Under the pieces are notes generated by a model. That model searched no databases. It saw only the letters and a program-made list of their open reading frames with translations, and was not told the DNA's origin. DNA of 64,000 bases from an uncultured Alphaproteobacteria bacterium (GTDB taxonomy: Bacteria; Pseudomonadota; Alphaproteobacteria; HIMB59; GCA-002718135), in contig CACOPD010000002.1 in the NCBI GenBank assembly GCA_902628835.1, positions 80,218-144,217 of the forward strand, given 5' to 3'. Every line of letters begins with the position of its first letter. Within the stretch, counting starts at the first letter, position 1. Below are positions 23,885 to 32,972 of this stretch, in pieces. A program made the translations under genes and the position numbers.

Positions 23885-25225
23885 ATGTTGAAAAAAAGCG
23901 ATTTAATAAATTATTTCTTTAAAGGAATAAAAAAAAAGGACGATTTACGTATTGGTGTAGAACACGAAAAATTTGTCCTAAATAAAAGTACGTTGCATCA
24001 ACTATCTTATGAAGAACCAAATGGTATAAAAGATATTCTTTTGAAATTTATAAAAAAGGGATGGAAACCAAAGTATGATGATCAAGACACAACAATAATT
24101 GCTTTAGAAAGATTTGGTGAAAGTATAACTTTAGAACCAGGCGGTCAGATTGAGTTATCTGGAGCACAATTAAAAAATATTCATCAGACCTGCACAGAAA
24201 CCAATAGACATTTGAAAGAATTAAAAGAAATTGGTGAAGAATTTAATTTTATATTATTGGGATTGGGAGTTGAACCCAGCTTATCTATAGATGAATTACC
24301 TTGGATGCCAAAACAACGATATTCCATAATGAAAAAATATATGCCTAAAGTTGGTAAACTAGGTCACCATATGATGAAACGCACATGCACAAACCAAGTA
24401 AATTTGGATTATCATTCTGAAGAAGATATGATAACTAAATATCGATTAATGTTAAATCTTGAAGGTATTGCTACAGCAATGTTTGCCAATTCACCTTTCG
24501 ATCAAAAAGAAGTTAGTAAATATAAAAGTTTAAGATCACATTTTTGGCACTATACAGATAAAGATAGAACAGGTTTACTTCCGTTTGTTTTTGAAAAAGA
24601 TTTTAACTTTGAAAAATATGCTGAGTACGCACTTGATGTACCAATGTATTTTGTAATTAGAAATCATAAATATATAGATATGACTAATTATACTTTCAGA
24701 GATTTTATGGAAAACAAAATTTCAAAAGAATTAAGTATTGAACCTAATATCGAAGATTGGATTAACCATTTATCAACCTTATTTCCTCAAGTAAGATTAA
24801 AGCAATTCTTAGAAATTCGTTCTATGGATGCATGTTCATGGGATTTAATATGTTCCCAACCTGCTTTTTGGATTGGGATTTTATATGATGATGAAGCTAT
24901 TGATAAAACAAATGAAATTGTTGAGGGCTGGACACAGAATGATAGAAACCTAATAAATAACTTAGCCCCAGTGGAAGGCTTGCAAACAAAATTCAAACAT
25001 GGTGATCTGTTAGATATCACACACAAATTATTTGAAATTTCAAAATCAGGTTTAGAGAAAAGAAATATTCTAGTAAAAAATGAAAAATATAATGAAACAT
25101 TTTATCTTAAAGATTTAGAACAAAATCTATCAAATGGTCATTCACCAGCTGATTTATTAACTATTAAATATAATGGTGAATGGAAAAAAAATATTAAAAA
25201 AATATATGAGGAAGAAATTTTCTAA
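23885..25225 (+). CDS. gshA: Glutamate-cysteine ligase, plant/alphaproteobacterial type
   Basis: This enzyme makes gamma-glutamylcysteine, the first step of glutathione synthesis. The 446-residue product matches the class shared by alphaproteobacteria and plants: LRIGVEHEKFVLNK, the LEPGGQIELSGAQLKNIHQTC segment, WMPKQRYSIMKKYMPKVG, MMKRTCTNQVNLDYHSEEDM and LEIRSMDACSWDLICSQPAFW. The next gene, gshB, starts on the last base of its stop codon (TAATG), so both steps are co-translated. A palindrome TTTAATTAATTAAA lies directly before the start but is probably chance in such AT-rich sequence. Confidence 0.95.
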   Translation: MLKKSDLINYFFKGIKKKDDLRIGVEHEKFVLNKSTLHQLSYEEPNGIKDILLKFIKKGWKPKYDDQDTTIIALERFGESITLEPGGQIELSGAQLKNIHQTCTETNRHLKELKEIGEEFNFILLGLGVEPSLSIDELPWMPKQRYSIMKKYMPKVGKLGHHMMKRTCTNQVNLDYHSEEDMITKYRLMLNLEGIATAMFANSPFDQKEVSKYKSLRSHFWHYTDKDRTGLLPFVFEKDFNFEKYAEYALDVPMYFVIRNHKYIDMTNYTFRDFMENKISKELSIEPNIEDWINHLSTLFPQVRLKQFLEIRSMDACSWDLICSQPAFWIGILYDDEAIDKTNEIVEGWTQNDRNLINNLAPVEGLQTKFKHGDLLDITHKLFEISKSGLEKRNILVKNEKYNETFYLKDLEQNLSNGHSPADLLTIKYNGEWKKNIKKIYEEEIF

Positions 25226-26163
25226 TGAAAAAAAGTATAGCAATCCAAATGGATAATATTGAAAAAATTGATTATGAATTCGATACATCTTTTTTATTAG
25301 GTTATGAGGCACAAGAAAGAGGTTATGATATTTTTTATTACAATCCAAAAGATTTATTTATAAAAGAAAATACTATTCAAGCATCTGGATATTATTTAGA
25401 GCTATTGCTAGATGAAAAAAATTATTTTAATTTTAAATCTGACAAAATAATTGCCAAATTAGAAGATTTTCAATTTGTCTTTTTAAGACAAGATCCTCCT
25501 TTTGATATGAATTATATTACATCGACTTATATTTTGGACTTACTTCCATCTTCAACAATTGTTGTAAATGATCCAACAGCAGTTAGAAATTCTACTGAAA
25601 AATTATTTACATTTAATTTTAAAGAATTCATGCCACCTACTTTGGTAACAAAAGATTTAAAAATTATTGAAGAATTTTTAGACAAAGAAGAAGATATTAT
25701 AACCAAACCACTTTATGGTAATGGAGGAGACGGAATACATAGATTTGATAAAAGTAATTTCAATTCTAAAATATTAGAGGAATATTTACACCTGCCTATA
25801 ATGATCCAAAAATTTATCAATGATATAGAGCATGGTGACAGGAGAATCGTTTTTTTCGATGGTGAATATTTTGGCTCAGTTGCTAGAATACCCCAAGATG
25901 GTAATTTAAAGGCAAATTTTCATGCCGGTGGTAAGGCAAAAAAAACTGATCTAGTTTATAGAGACAAAGAAATTATTGAAAATTTGGGACCAAAACTAAA
26001 AGAGCATAATCTATTTTTTGTTGGAATTGATATAATTGGAAATTATCTAACAGAAATAAACGTAACTTCACCTACAGGATTGAAGCAAATTAATGCATTA
26101 AACAATGTAAAATTAGAAAAAGATTTTTGGGATAAGCTTGAAGCTAAATATAAAATAGTCTAA
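25225..26163 (+). CDS. gshB: Glutathione synthetase
   Basis: GshB joins glycine to gamma-glutamylcysteine using ATP. The 312-residue ATP-grasp protein has the family N-terminus IAIQMDNIEKIDYEFDTSFLLGYEAQERGYDIFYY, the substrate/ATP segments LRQDPPFDMNYITSTYILDLL and KPLYGNGGDGIHRFDK (glycine-rich loop), and the C-terminal FFVGIDIIGNYLTEINVTSPTGL. Translationally coupled to gshA. The pair implies glutathione is the major thiol of this organism. Confidence 0.96.
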   Translation: MKKSIAIQMDNIEKIDYEFDTSFLLGYEAQERGYDIFYYNPKDLFIKENTIQASGYYLELLLDEKNYFNFKSDKIIAKLEDFQFVFLRQDPPFDMNYITSTYILDLLPSSTIVVNDPTAVRNSTEKLFTFNFKEFMPPTLVTKDLKIIEEFLDKEEDIITKPLYGNGGDGIHRFDKSNFNSKILEEYLHLPIMIQKFINDIEHGDRRIVFFDGEYFGSVARIPQDGNLKANFHAGGKAKKTDLVYRDKEIIENLGPKLKEHNLFFVGIDIIGNYLTEINVTSPTGLKQINALNNVKLEKDFWDKLEAKYKIV

Positions 26164-26172
26164 ACACAAATT

Positions 26173-26787
26173 ATGAATAACACATTACTAATTGATGCAC
26201 TATTTGCTAATTTAAAAACTCAAAAATTAGTTAGAAATATTTTAATAATTATTATCGGCAGCTTACTATTAACAATATCTGCCAGAGTTAAAATTGATAT
26301 ACCTCCTGTACCAATAACAATGCAGACATTAGTAGTCTTGGTTTTTGCTCTTACGGTTGGTTGGAAATTATCAGTAGCTACATTCTCAATTTACTTGTTT
26401 CAGGGTTTTATTGGCATTCCTGTATTTGCTTCCTCGCCATTTGGAGGACCAGCTTATTTTATTGGGCCAAGTGCTGGTTATTTAATGGGTATGCTCCTTT
26501 CATGTTACTTTGTTGGTTTGATGGCTGAAAAAAATTATGACAAGAATTATTTTAAAACACTTTTAATATTATTTTTAGGTAGTATTATTATTTTTGTACC
26601 TGGGTTACTATGGCTTGGTTTTTGGTATAACATATTATGGACCGAAGCAGCTTCATTAGATGTTTATCAAAGTTATTCAAAAGCTATTAATAATGGTTTG
26701 CTCTTATATAAGTTCACAGAGCCATTAAAAATTGCTCTAGCTGCAACGATAACACCTTTAATTTGGCAGTTTATAAAAAATAAATAA
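26173..26787 (+). CDS. bioY: Biotin transporter BioY (ECF substrate-binding subunit)
   Basis: BioY is the membrane component that captures biotin, alone or with an ECF energising module. The 204-residue product has about six hydrophobic segments and the family pattern RVKIDIPPVPITMQTLVVL, then LFQGFIGIPVFASSPFGGPAYFIGPSAGYLMG. No bioM or bioN energising genes are adjacent, so it either works alone or borrows a module encoded elsewhere. It lies between gshB and the ROK kinase with 5-9 base gaps, which suggests one transcript. Confidence 0.9.
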   Translation: MNNTLLIDALFANLKTQKLVRNILIIIIGSLLLTISARVKIDIPPVPITMQTLVVLVFALTVGWKLSVATFSIYLFQGFIGIPVFASSPFGGPAYFIGPSAGYLMGMLLSCYFVGLMAEKNYDKNYFKTLLILFLGSIIIFVPGLLWLGFWYNILWTEAASLDVYQSYSKAINNGLLLYKFTEPLKIALAATITPLIWQFIKNK

Positions 26788-26792
26788 CATTA

Positions 26793-27683
26793 ATGAAAAT
26801 TGGTATTGATGTAGGGGGTACCAAAACTGAGGGCATTCTTCTAGATCCAAATGGAACTGAAATAGATAGAAAAAGAATTAATACCGAAAAAAGTTATGAT
26901 GGAACTATTAGTGGTATACTCTCCATTATAAATCATTTTGAAGATAAACACGGCAAAGCAGAATCTGTTGGTATGGGAATGCCAGGAGCTATATCAAATG
27001 ATACATCTTTAATCAAAAATGCTAATTCTATATGGTTAAATGGTAAACCATTTAAGCAAGATTTAGATAAAATTCTTAGTAGAAATGTGAATTTGGAAAA
27101 TGATGCTAATTGTTTCACTCTTTCTGAAGCTGTAGACGGGGCTGGTAAAGGATTTGAAGTTGTTTTCGGAGTCATTATAGGAACTGGTGTAGGCGGTGGT
27201 ATCAGTATAAATCAAAAAGTAATAAGAGGTCGTAATAGCATAAGCGGAGAGTGGGGGCACATAGTTTTGCCCAGTAGAACAGAAGATGAAAAAAAATATG
27301 TTAAAAAATGTTATTGTGGAAAAGATGGGTGCTTAGAGACCTATATATCTGGACCAGGCTTTTCATCTGTCTATAATTTACGTTTCAATAAAAATTATAA
27401 TTCACATCAAATATTAGATGGTTTTAATAATAAAGAAAAAGATAGTATCTTTGCACTAAATCAATATGTCGATCATTTAGCAAGAGGCTTATCTTTAGTT
27501 TGTAATATTCTTGATCCAGATGTGATAGTTTTGGGTGGAGGTATGTCAAACATCGATTTTATTTACGAAAATATAAATGATGCTTTAAAAAAATATGTTT
27601 TTACAGATACGCTTCACACTAAAGTTGTAAAAAATATTCATGGTGATTCAAGTGGTGTAAGAGGAGCTGCTTGGCTTTCCTAA
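26793..27683 (+). CDS. ROK-family sugar kinase (fructokinase or N-acetylhexosamine kinase type)
   Basis: ROK kinases phosphorylate hexoses or amino sugars. The 296-residue product has the ATP phosphate loop GIDVGGTKTEG, the catalytic segment LENDANCFTLSEA, VIIGTGVGGGISIN and the ROK zinc site: His156 in SGEWGH plus CYCGKDGCLE (Cys173, Cys175, Cys180). The E-GH / H pattern suggests an N-acetylglucosamine kinase or fructokinase relative, but the sugar cannot be fixed by eye. It is intact with no DNA-binding domain, so it is not a ROK repressor. Its TAA stop interlocks with the gabD stop on the other strand (CTAA). Confidence 0.85.
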   Translation: MKIGIDVGGTKTEGILLDPNGTEIDRKRINTEKSYDGTISGILSIINHFEDKHGKAESVGMGMPGAISNDTSLIKNANSIWLNGKPFKQDLDKILSRNVNLENDANCFTLSEAVDGAGKGFEVVFGVIIGTGVGGGISINQKVIRGRNSISGEWGHIVLPSRTEDEKKYVKKCYCGKDGCLETYISGPGFSSVYNLRFNKNYNSHQILDGFNNKEKDSIFALNQYVDHLARGLSLVCNILDPDVIVLGGGMSNIDFIYENINDALKKYVFTDTLHTKVVKNIHGDSSGVRGAAWLS

Positions 27684-29131
27684 ATACCACCCATAGATAT
27701 ATATTTAATTGTCAAATAATCATCTAGGCCATATCGAGAACCTTCTCTTCCCATTCCTGATTCTTTAACTCCACCAAAAGGAACTTCCGCAATTGTTGGT
27801 AGCCCATTGTTTATAGATACAATTCCATATTCAAGTGCTTCAGCAACTCTCCAAATTCTTCCTATATCTCTTGAATAGAAATATGAAGCTAATCCATATG
27901 GTGTATCATTAGCCATTTTAATTACTTCATCATCACTAGAAAATCTATAAAGAGGTGCAACGGGTCCAAATGTTTCTTCATAAGTAATTTTTGCCTTTGT
28001 AGATACATTTGAGAGAACAGTTGGTTGATAGAAATTCCCACCGAGTGAATGCACATCTCCACCGATAGCTATTTTAGCTCCTGTATTTACTGCATCTTGA
28101 ACATGATCAATTACTTTTTCTAAAGAGGATTGATCAATTAAAGGACCAGATACAATTCCATCTTCAAGTCCATTACCCACTGTTATTTTACTGACTTCAT
28201 TTGTAAATTTCTCTAGGAATTCATCATAAATATTTTCATGCACAAATATTCTATTTGAACAAATACATGTTTGACCACTATTTCTAAACTTACTTTGAAG
28301 TGCGCCTGCAACAGCTTCATCCATATCTGCATCATCGAAAACAATAAAGGGTGCGTGACCACCAAGTTCCATAGAAACTTTTTTTACTGTTGACGCACTT
28401 TGCTCTAAAAGTATTTTTCCAACCTCTGTAGATCCTGTAAAAGAAATTTTTCTTACAATTGGGTTACTTGTTAGCTCTTTGCCAATTTCATTTGCCGATC
28501 CAGTGATTACATTAAATACACCATCTGGGAAACCTGCTTCTTTAGCAAGTACTGCTACAGCTAACGCGGAATAAGGTGTTTGGCTTGCTGGTTTAACAAC
28601 AGTAGTACAACCAACTGCTAGGGCAGCTGCACATTTTCTCGTGATCATTGAATTTGGAAAATTCCATGGAGTTATTGCTCCCACCACACCAACAGGCTGT
28701 TTAATTATTACAATTCTTTTTCCAGGTCTTGGATCAGGAACTATGTCACCATACACTCTTTTTGCTTCTTCAGCATAGAACTCAATATATGAAGCACCCA
28801 TTAGTATTTCGCCCTTAGCTTCAGCAAGAGGTTTACCTTGCTCAATGGTCATTATTTTAGCTAAATCATCTGCATTTTCTGTGATTAGCTCACCCCATTT
28901 TTTTAGGATAACTGATCTTTCTTTAGCAGTAGTTTCTTTCCAAGTTTGGAAAGCAGTATTAGCATGATCTACAGCTTTTTTAGTTTCTGAAACTGAGCAT
29001 TTTGGGACTTTGCCAATAATTTCAAGAGAGGCTGGATTATTTACCTCAAGAGTTTCACCTGAAGAACTTTCAACCCATTCCCCATTTATAAAACATTTTT
29101 GTTTAAAGAGTGATTTGTTATTTAATTCCAT
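27680..29131 (-). CDS. gabD: NAD(P)-dependent succinate-semialdehyde dehydrogenase family
   Basis: Members oxidise succinate semialdehyde to succinate, completing GABA or related amine breakdown. The 483-residue product has VGAITPWNFPNSMITRK, catalytic Glu255 in MELGGHAP and catalytic Cys289 in SGQTCICSNR, where the second cysteine two residues on is the redox-switch position known in GabD. The C-terminal PYGLASYFYSRD and PFGGVKESGMGREGSRYG motifs fit GabD. It is transcribed away from the amidinotransferase operon across a 43-base gap, so it may be regulated together with it. Glutarate-semialdehyde or another short semialdehyde is possible as substrate. Confidence 0.85.
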   Translation of the reverse strand: MELNNKSLFKQKCFINGEWVESSSGETLEVNNPASLEIIGKVPKCSVSETKKAVDHANTAFQTWKETTAKERSVILKKWGELITENADDLAKIMTIEQGKPLAEAKGEILMGASYIEFYAEEAKRVYGDIVPDPRPGKRIVIIKQPVGVVGAITPWNFPNSMITRKCAAALAVGCTTVVKPASQTPYSALAVAVLAKEAGFPDGVFNVITGSANEIGKELTSNPIVRKISFTGSTEVGKILLEQSASTVKKVSMELGGHAPFIVFDDADMDEAVAGALQSKFRNSGQTCICSNRIFVHENIYDEFLEKFTNEVSKITVGNGLEDGIVSGPLIDQSSLEKVIDHVQDAVNTGAKIAIGGDVHSLGGNFYQPTVLSNVSTKAKITYEETFGPVAPLYRFSSDDEVIKMANDTPYGLASYFYSRDIGRIWRVAEALEYGIVSINNGLPTIAEVPFGGVKESGMGREGSRYGLDDYLTIKYISMGGI

Positions 29132-29139
29132 ATGTTTTG

Positions 29140-29147
29140 ATTATAAT
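29140..29147. promoter_or_regulatory. Shared -10-like palindrome between gabD and the amidinotransferase operon
   Basis: ATTATAAT contains TATAAT on the + strand (29142-29147) and, by symmetry, TATAAT on the - strand. On the + strand it is 27 bases ahead of the amidinotransferase ATG with an AAGGAAA ribosome-binding site between, which is plausible. On the - strand it is only 8 bases from the gabD ATG and would give a leaderless message. No convincing -35 box is visible. Confidence 0.35.
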
Positions 29148-29174
29148 GCATAGTTTTAAATTAAGGAAAATATA

Positions 29175-30278
29175 ATGACAATAGTTAATTCTTGGAATGA
29201 ATGGGATCCATTAAAGCATGTTATAGTTGGGGCAGTTGAAAATGCCAATATACCTCCAATGGAACCTGCTCTTGAACCTAAAATTAGTAAAGATAGTGGT
29301 ATGGCAGGATCTCACGGACCACGTTCAAAAGAGTCAATCGATAAAGCAAATATGCAATTAGAAAACTTTGTTAAAATTTTAAAGTCATTAAATATAAAAG
29401 TTGATAGACCTACACCTATTGACTTTTCTCAGAGTATTGAAACACCTGATTGGTCAAATGAGGGAATGTTTGGTTGCATGCCCCCAAGAGATGTTATCCT
29501 TACTGTTGGAAATGAAATGCTAGAAGCACCGATGTCTTACAGATGTAGATGGTTCGAGTACCTTGCCTATAGACCATTACTTGAAAAATATTATTCAGAA
29601 GATCAAAATATGAGATGGGAATCGGCACCTAAACCAAGGTTAACAAATCAATCTTATAAGCCTAATTATCTTCCTGAAGGCATAACAGAAGAAGAACGAT
29701 ATAAGAAAATTGAAAATAGAGACATGATACTTACAGAAAAGGAACCACTTTTTGATGCTGCAGAAATTTTACGATTTGGAAAAGATCTTTTTTATCATAA
29801 TAATTTTACATCAAATTTAAGTGGTTTAAATTGGTTAAGAAGACATTATCCAAATCATCGAGTTCATCAAATTAATTTACCAGGTGATTTAATACCAACT
29901 CACATTGATGCATGTTTTACTCCAATTAAACCAGGAGTAATTATTATTAACCCGAATAGAAAAATATCATCAGAGCAAAGAAAAATATTTGATGATAATA
30001 AATGGGAAATTCATGAAGCTGCTCCTTCTATTCATAATAGCCCACCACCAATGTGTTATTCATCTATCTGGTTATCGATGAATGTTTTGATAATTGATCC
30101 TAAAACTATATGTGTTGAAGCAACTGAAGAAAAAATGATTAAACAAATGGAAAGTTTTGGATTAGATGTTATTCCAGTACCTTTTAGAGATGTATATGCA
30201 TTTGGGGGTAGTTTACATTGTGCCACAACTGATGTTTATAGAGAAGGTGAGTGTGAGGATTATTTTCCAAATCAATAA
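29175..30278 (+). CDS. Glycine amidinotransferase family enzyme
   Basis: Related enzymes (AGAT, StrB, CyrA) move an amidino group from arginine to an amine, releasing ornithine. The 367-residue product matches AGAT along its length: SWNEWDPLKHVIVG at the N-terminus, PPRDVILTVGNEMLEAPMSY, then DAAEILRFGKDLF (Asp194), PTHIDACFTPIKPG (His243) and GGSLHCATTDV (Cys349). These match the human AGAT catalytic Asp254, His303 and Cys407. SSIWLSMNVL is also shared. It heads the operon and overlaps the next gene by one base (TAATG). Acceptor and direction are unknown: guanidinoacetate synthesis, arginine-to-ornithine conversion, or amidino removal from a guanidino nutrient are all possible. Confidence 0.85.
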   Translation: MTIVNSWNEWDPLKHVIVGAVENANIPPMEPALEPKISKDSGMAGSHGPRSKESIDKANMQLENFVKILKSLNIKVDRPTPIDFSQSIETPDWSNEGMFGCMPPRDVILTVGNEMLEAPMSYRCRWFEYLAYRPLLEKYYSEDQNMRWESAPKPRLTNQSYKPNYLPEGITEEERYKKIENRDMILTEKEPLFDAAEILRFGKDLFYHNNFTSNLSGLNWLRRHYPNHRVHQINLPGDLIPTHIDACFTPIKPGVIIINPNRKISSEQRKIFDDNKWEIHEAAPSIHNSPPPMCYSSIWLSMNVLIIDPKTICVEATEEKMIKQMESFGLDVIPVPFRDVYAFGGSLHCATTDVYREGECEDYFPNQ

Positions 30279-31033
30279 TGGATAATTTTAATCAAAATAA
30301 TTTTAAAGCTAATTTAGCTGATACAAACTTTTCTAGAATAGGTGTAATTACACTATCAACAGATTTTACTATAGAGCAAGATTTTAGAAAAGTTTGCCAT
30401 GATTTACCAGTTGATCTTTTTTTTAATAGGATACCTTTTTTAAATCCTCTAACTCATGAAAATTATATAAAGATGGCTGATCATATTGCAGAAACAACAA
30501 ATCAAATACTACCTAATGAAAAAATTCAAGTAGTCGCATATGGATGCACTTCCGGTACTATTGAAATTGGAGAAAAAAAAATAAGATCAGAAATATTTAA
30601 AGCTAAGCCTGATGCATTAATAACTACGCCTATTACAGCAGCTGTCAAAGCACTTAAATTATTGAATAATAAAAAAATTGCTGTTCTTACTCCGTACCCA
30701 AAAGATGTTAATGTTAAAGTTTACAACTATTTGATTGAAAGTGGATTTGAAATTAAATCATTTAGTTCATTTAATTTGAACTACGACTCGGATATTGCCA
30801 AAGTTACCCATGACAGTTTAATGCAAACAATTTCCTCAATTGATTTAATGGATGTAGATAGTATTTTTGTATCTTGCACTGCTTTAAAAGTAATTGATTT
30901 GATTGAAAAATTAGAGTCAAGATTAAGCGTAGATATCATTTCAAGTAATCAAGCTATCATTTGGGACTCATTAAGATTATCTAATAATAATCAAAAAATT
31001 GATGGTTTTGGTAATCTATTTAAATTACATTGA
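30278..31033 (+). CDS. EutA-like Asp/Glu racemase superfamily protein (maleate isomerase / arylmalonate decarboxylase type)
   Basis: The 251-residue protein belongs to the cysteine-pair Asp/Glu racemase fold. It has SRIGVITLSTDFTIEQDFRK, the first catalytic cysteine in VVAYGCTSGTIEIGE, ITAAVKALKLLNNKKIAVLTPYP and the second cysteine in DSIFVSCTALKVIDLIE. EutA of (hydroxy)ectoine utilisation operons has the same fold and sits, as here, directly before EutB and EutC. The start is coupled to the amidinotransferase stop (TAATG). Its reaction in EutABC operons is not settled, so I give a family call only. Confidence 0.75.
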   Translation: MDNFNQNNFKANLADTNFSRIGVITLSTDFTIEQDFRKVCHDLPVDLFFNRIPFLNPLTHENYIKMADHIAETTNQILPNEKIQVVAYGCTSGTIEIGEKKIRSEIFKAKPDALITTPITAAVKALKLLNNKKIAVLTPYPKDVNVKVYNYLIESGFEIKSFSSFNLNYDSDIAKVTHDSLMQTISSIDLMDVDSIFVSCTALKVIDLIEKLESRLSVDIISSNQAIIWDSLRLSNNNQKIDGFGNLFKLH

Positions 31034-31045
31034 ATAGGGTTTAAA

Positions 31046-32008
31046 TTGATTACACTTCAACAAATTCAGGAAGCACACAATAAAATCTCACCATATGTGA
31101 ATTATACGCCATTAATTAATTCTAATTTCCTATCAAAAAATACTACAGTAAAACTAAAGTTAGAAAATTTTCAAATCACTGGTTCATTCAAGTTAAGAGG
31201 TGCAGTTAACAAATTACTTTCTTTAAGTGAAAATGACAAAAACAAAGGAGTGATCGCAGTTTCTACAGGTAATCATGGTAAAGGAGTAGCTTATGCTTCA
31301 AAGGTATTAGGCATACAATCAACAATTTATATGTCTGCTATGGTACCAACCTATAGAAAAGAAGCTATAGAGGGATTAGGTGCAAAAGTTGAAATTATTG
31401 GTAAAAATAGTGATGAAGCAGATCTTTATGCGAAACAAATTGCTAAAGAAAAAAATATTCCATTAATCCATCCTTTTGACGATGAAGATATTATTATAGG
31501 TCAAGGAACAGTAGGTTTAGAAATGCTGAATCAGTTTCCGGATGTTGATACAGTTATTATTCCAACATCTGGCGGTGGTCTTATTTCTGGAATAGCACAA
31601 GCAATAAAACTTCAAAAACCTGATACAAAAATCATTGCAGTATCCATGGAAAGGGGGCCCTCTATGTATGAAAGTCTAAAACAAGGTAAGCCTGTTGATG
31701 TTGAGGAAACTGAAACTTTAGCTGATTGTTTAGGTGGTAGTATTGGCTTAGATAATAAATTTACATTTAATATTGTACAAAAATATGTTGATGACTTTGT
31801 TTTAGTGAGTGAAGAAAAAATAGCTGAGGGAATAAGAATGAATTTTTTAGAACATAAAATAGTATCTGAAGGTGCAGCAGCAACAAGTGTTATGGTTGTT
31901 AAAGAAAAACTAACATCACACTTAGGAAAAAATATAATCTGTTTAATTTGTGGAGGTAATATAGACTCGGAATTATTCAATAAAGTTTTAAGTCATGCTC
32001 ATACTTAA
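31046..32008 (+). CDS. eutB: EutB-like PLP-dependent threonine dehydratase family protein
   Basis: The 320-residue fold-type II PLP enzyme has the cofactor lysine in QITGSFKLRGAVNKLL, the phosphate loop TSGGGLISGIA and the substrate loop VSTGNHGKGVAYA. The stretch ISMERG-like AVSMERGPSMYESLKQGKPV with EETETLADCLGGSIGLDNKFTF is the pattern I associate with the hydroxyectoine utilisation dehydratase EutB rather than biosynthetic threonine deaminase or serine racemase. In ectoine catabolism EutB is proposed to dehydrate 3-hydroxy-diaminobutyrate. The start is TTG, 12 bases after the EutA-like stop. It overlaps the EutC-like gene by 14 bases. Confidence 0.75.
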   Translation: MITLQQIQEAHNKISPYVNYTPLINSNFLSKNTTVKLKLENFQITGSFKLRGAVNKLLSLSENDKNKGVIAVSTGNHGKGVAYASKVLGIQSTIYMSAMVPTYRKEAIEGLGAKVEIIGKNSDEADLYAKQIAKEKNIPLIHPFDDEDIIIGQGTVGLEMLNQFPDVDTVIIPTSGGGLISGIAQAIKLQKPDTKIIAVSMERGPSMYESLKQGKPVDVEETETLADCLGGSIGLDNKFTFNIVQKYVDDFVLVSEEKIAEGIRMNFLEHKIVSEGAAATSVMVVKEKLTSHLGKNIICLICGGNIDSELFNKVLSHAHT

Positions 32009-32969
32009 TAAAAATCAGATTATTCAACATGTGCATTTAAATGAAGAACTTATTCCAATAATAGAAGAAGCTTTTTTAAGTTTATCAAAAGGATCAGTTA
32101 TGATGCCTCCAATTATGAGAATTGATATTGAGAAATACCATGGTGAATCTGATATTAAAGCTGCTTATATTGAAGGTTTAGATAGCTTTGCAATAAAAAT
32201 AGCATCAGGTTTTTTTGATAATCCAAAACTTGGTTTGCCGTCAAGTAATGGATTGATGGTTTTACTAGACTCTCAAACTGGAATAGTAAAATCTGTTTTA
32301 TTAGATGAAGGTTATCTTACAGATACTAGAACAGCTATTGCAGGAGCTATAGCTTCAAAATATTTATCAAATCAAAATGCCAACACGGTAGGGATCATTG
32401 GAGCTGGAATTCAAGCCAGATTACAACTTAAAGCTATAATGTTAGTGAGAAAAATTAATAAAATTACGGTTTGGGCAAGAGATAAGATTAAAGCTAATCA
32501 ATTTTTAGATAGCTTTAAAGATTTAGAAATAGATTTGTATATGGCTTCTTCTTGTAAGGAATTAGCAAGTTTATCAGAAATAATTGTTACAACAACTCCA
32601 AGTAAAAAACCTCTTTTAGAATTTGATTGGATAAAAAAAGGAACACATATAACTGCAATGGGGTCAGATGCAGAACATAAAAATGAAATAGATCCTCATA
32701 TGTTAAAATATTGTGATCAATATGTGCCAGATAATCAATCACAGACAAGTGCATTAGGTGAATTACATCACGCATTGAAACAAAATCTAATTTCATCTCA
32801 AGAAAAATTTAATGATCTTGGTGATATTATTAATGATCCAAACTTAGGAAGAAAAAATAAAGAAGATATAACGATATGTGATTTGACAGGAACTGGTGTA
32901 CAAGATACTGCGATAGCAAGATTTACTTTTAATCTTTGTAAAAAAAATAATTTAGGCATCAATATTTAA
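31995..32969 (+). CDS. eutC: EutC-like ornithine cyclodeaminase / mu-crystallin family protein
   Basis: This 324-residue NAD(P)-dependent protein has a Rossmann motif VGIIGAGIQARLQLKAI and the substrate-side signature IKIASGFFDNPKLGLPSSNG and DEGYLTDTRTAIAGAIA, which is very close to what I recall for EutC. Family members are ornithine cyclodeaminases, ketimine or delta1-pyrroline-2-carboxylate reductases, or EutC. Two chemistries fit the neighbours: completing EutB-initiated hydroxyectoine breakdown, or reducing pyrroline-2-carboxylate made by the proline racemase-family protein downstream. Ornithine to proline is a third option given the amidinotransferase. The 14-base overlap with EutB implies coupling. 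Confidence 0.75.
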   Translation: MLILNKNQIIQHVHLNEELIPIIEEAFLSLSKGSVMMPPIMRIDIEKYHGESDIKAAYIEGLDSFAIKIASGFFDNPKLGLPSSNGLMVLLDSQTGIVKSVLLDEGYLTDTRTAIAGAIASKYLSNQNANTVGIIGAGIQARLQLKAIMLVRKINKITVWARDKIKANQFLDSFKDLEIDLYMASSCKELASLSEIIVTTTPSKKPLLEFDWIKKGTHITAMGSDAEHKNEIDPHMLKYCDQYVPDNQSQTSALGELHHALKQNLISSQEKFNDLGDIINDPNLGRKNKEDITICDLTGTGVQDTAIARFTFNLCKKNNLGINI

Positions 32970-32972
32970 AAT

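Noticed and set aside
23872-23885. TTTAATTAATTAAA palindrome before gshA, repeated at 60899-60912 before the aldehyde dehydrogenase
   Set aside because: Identical 14-mers at two promoterish places are tempting, but the word is pure A/T and its like is expected by chance in this base composition.
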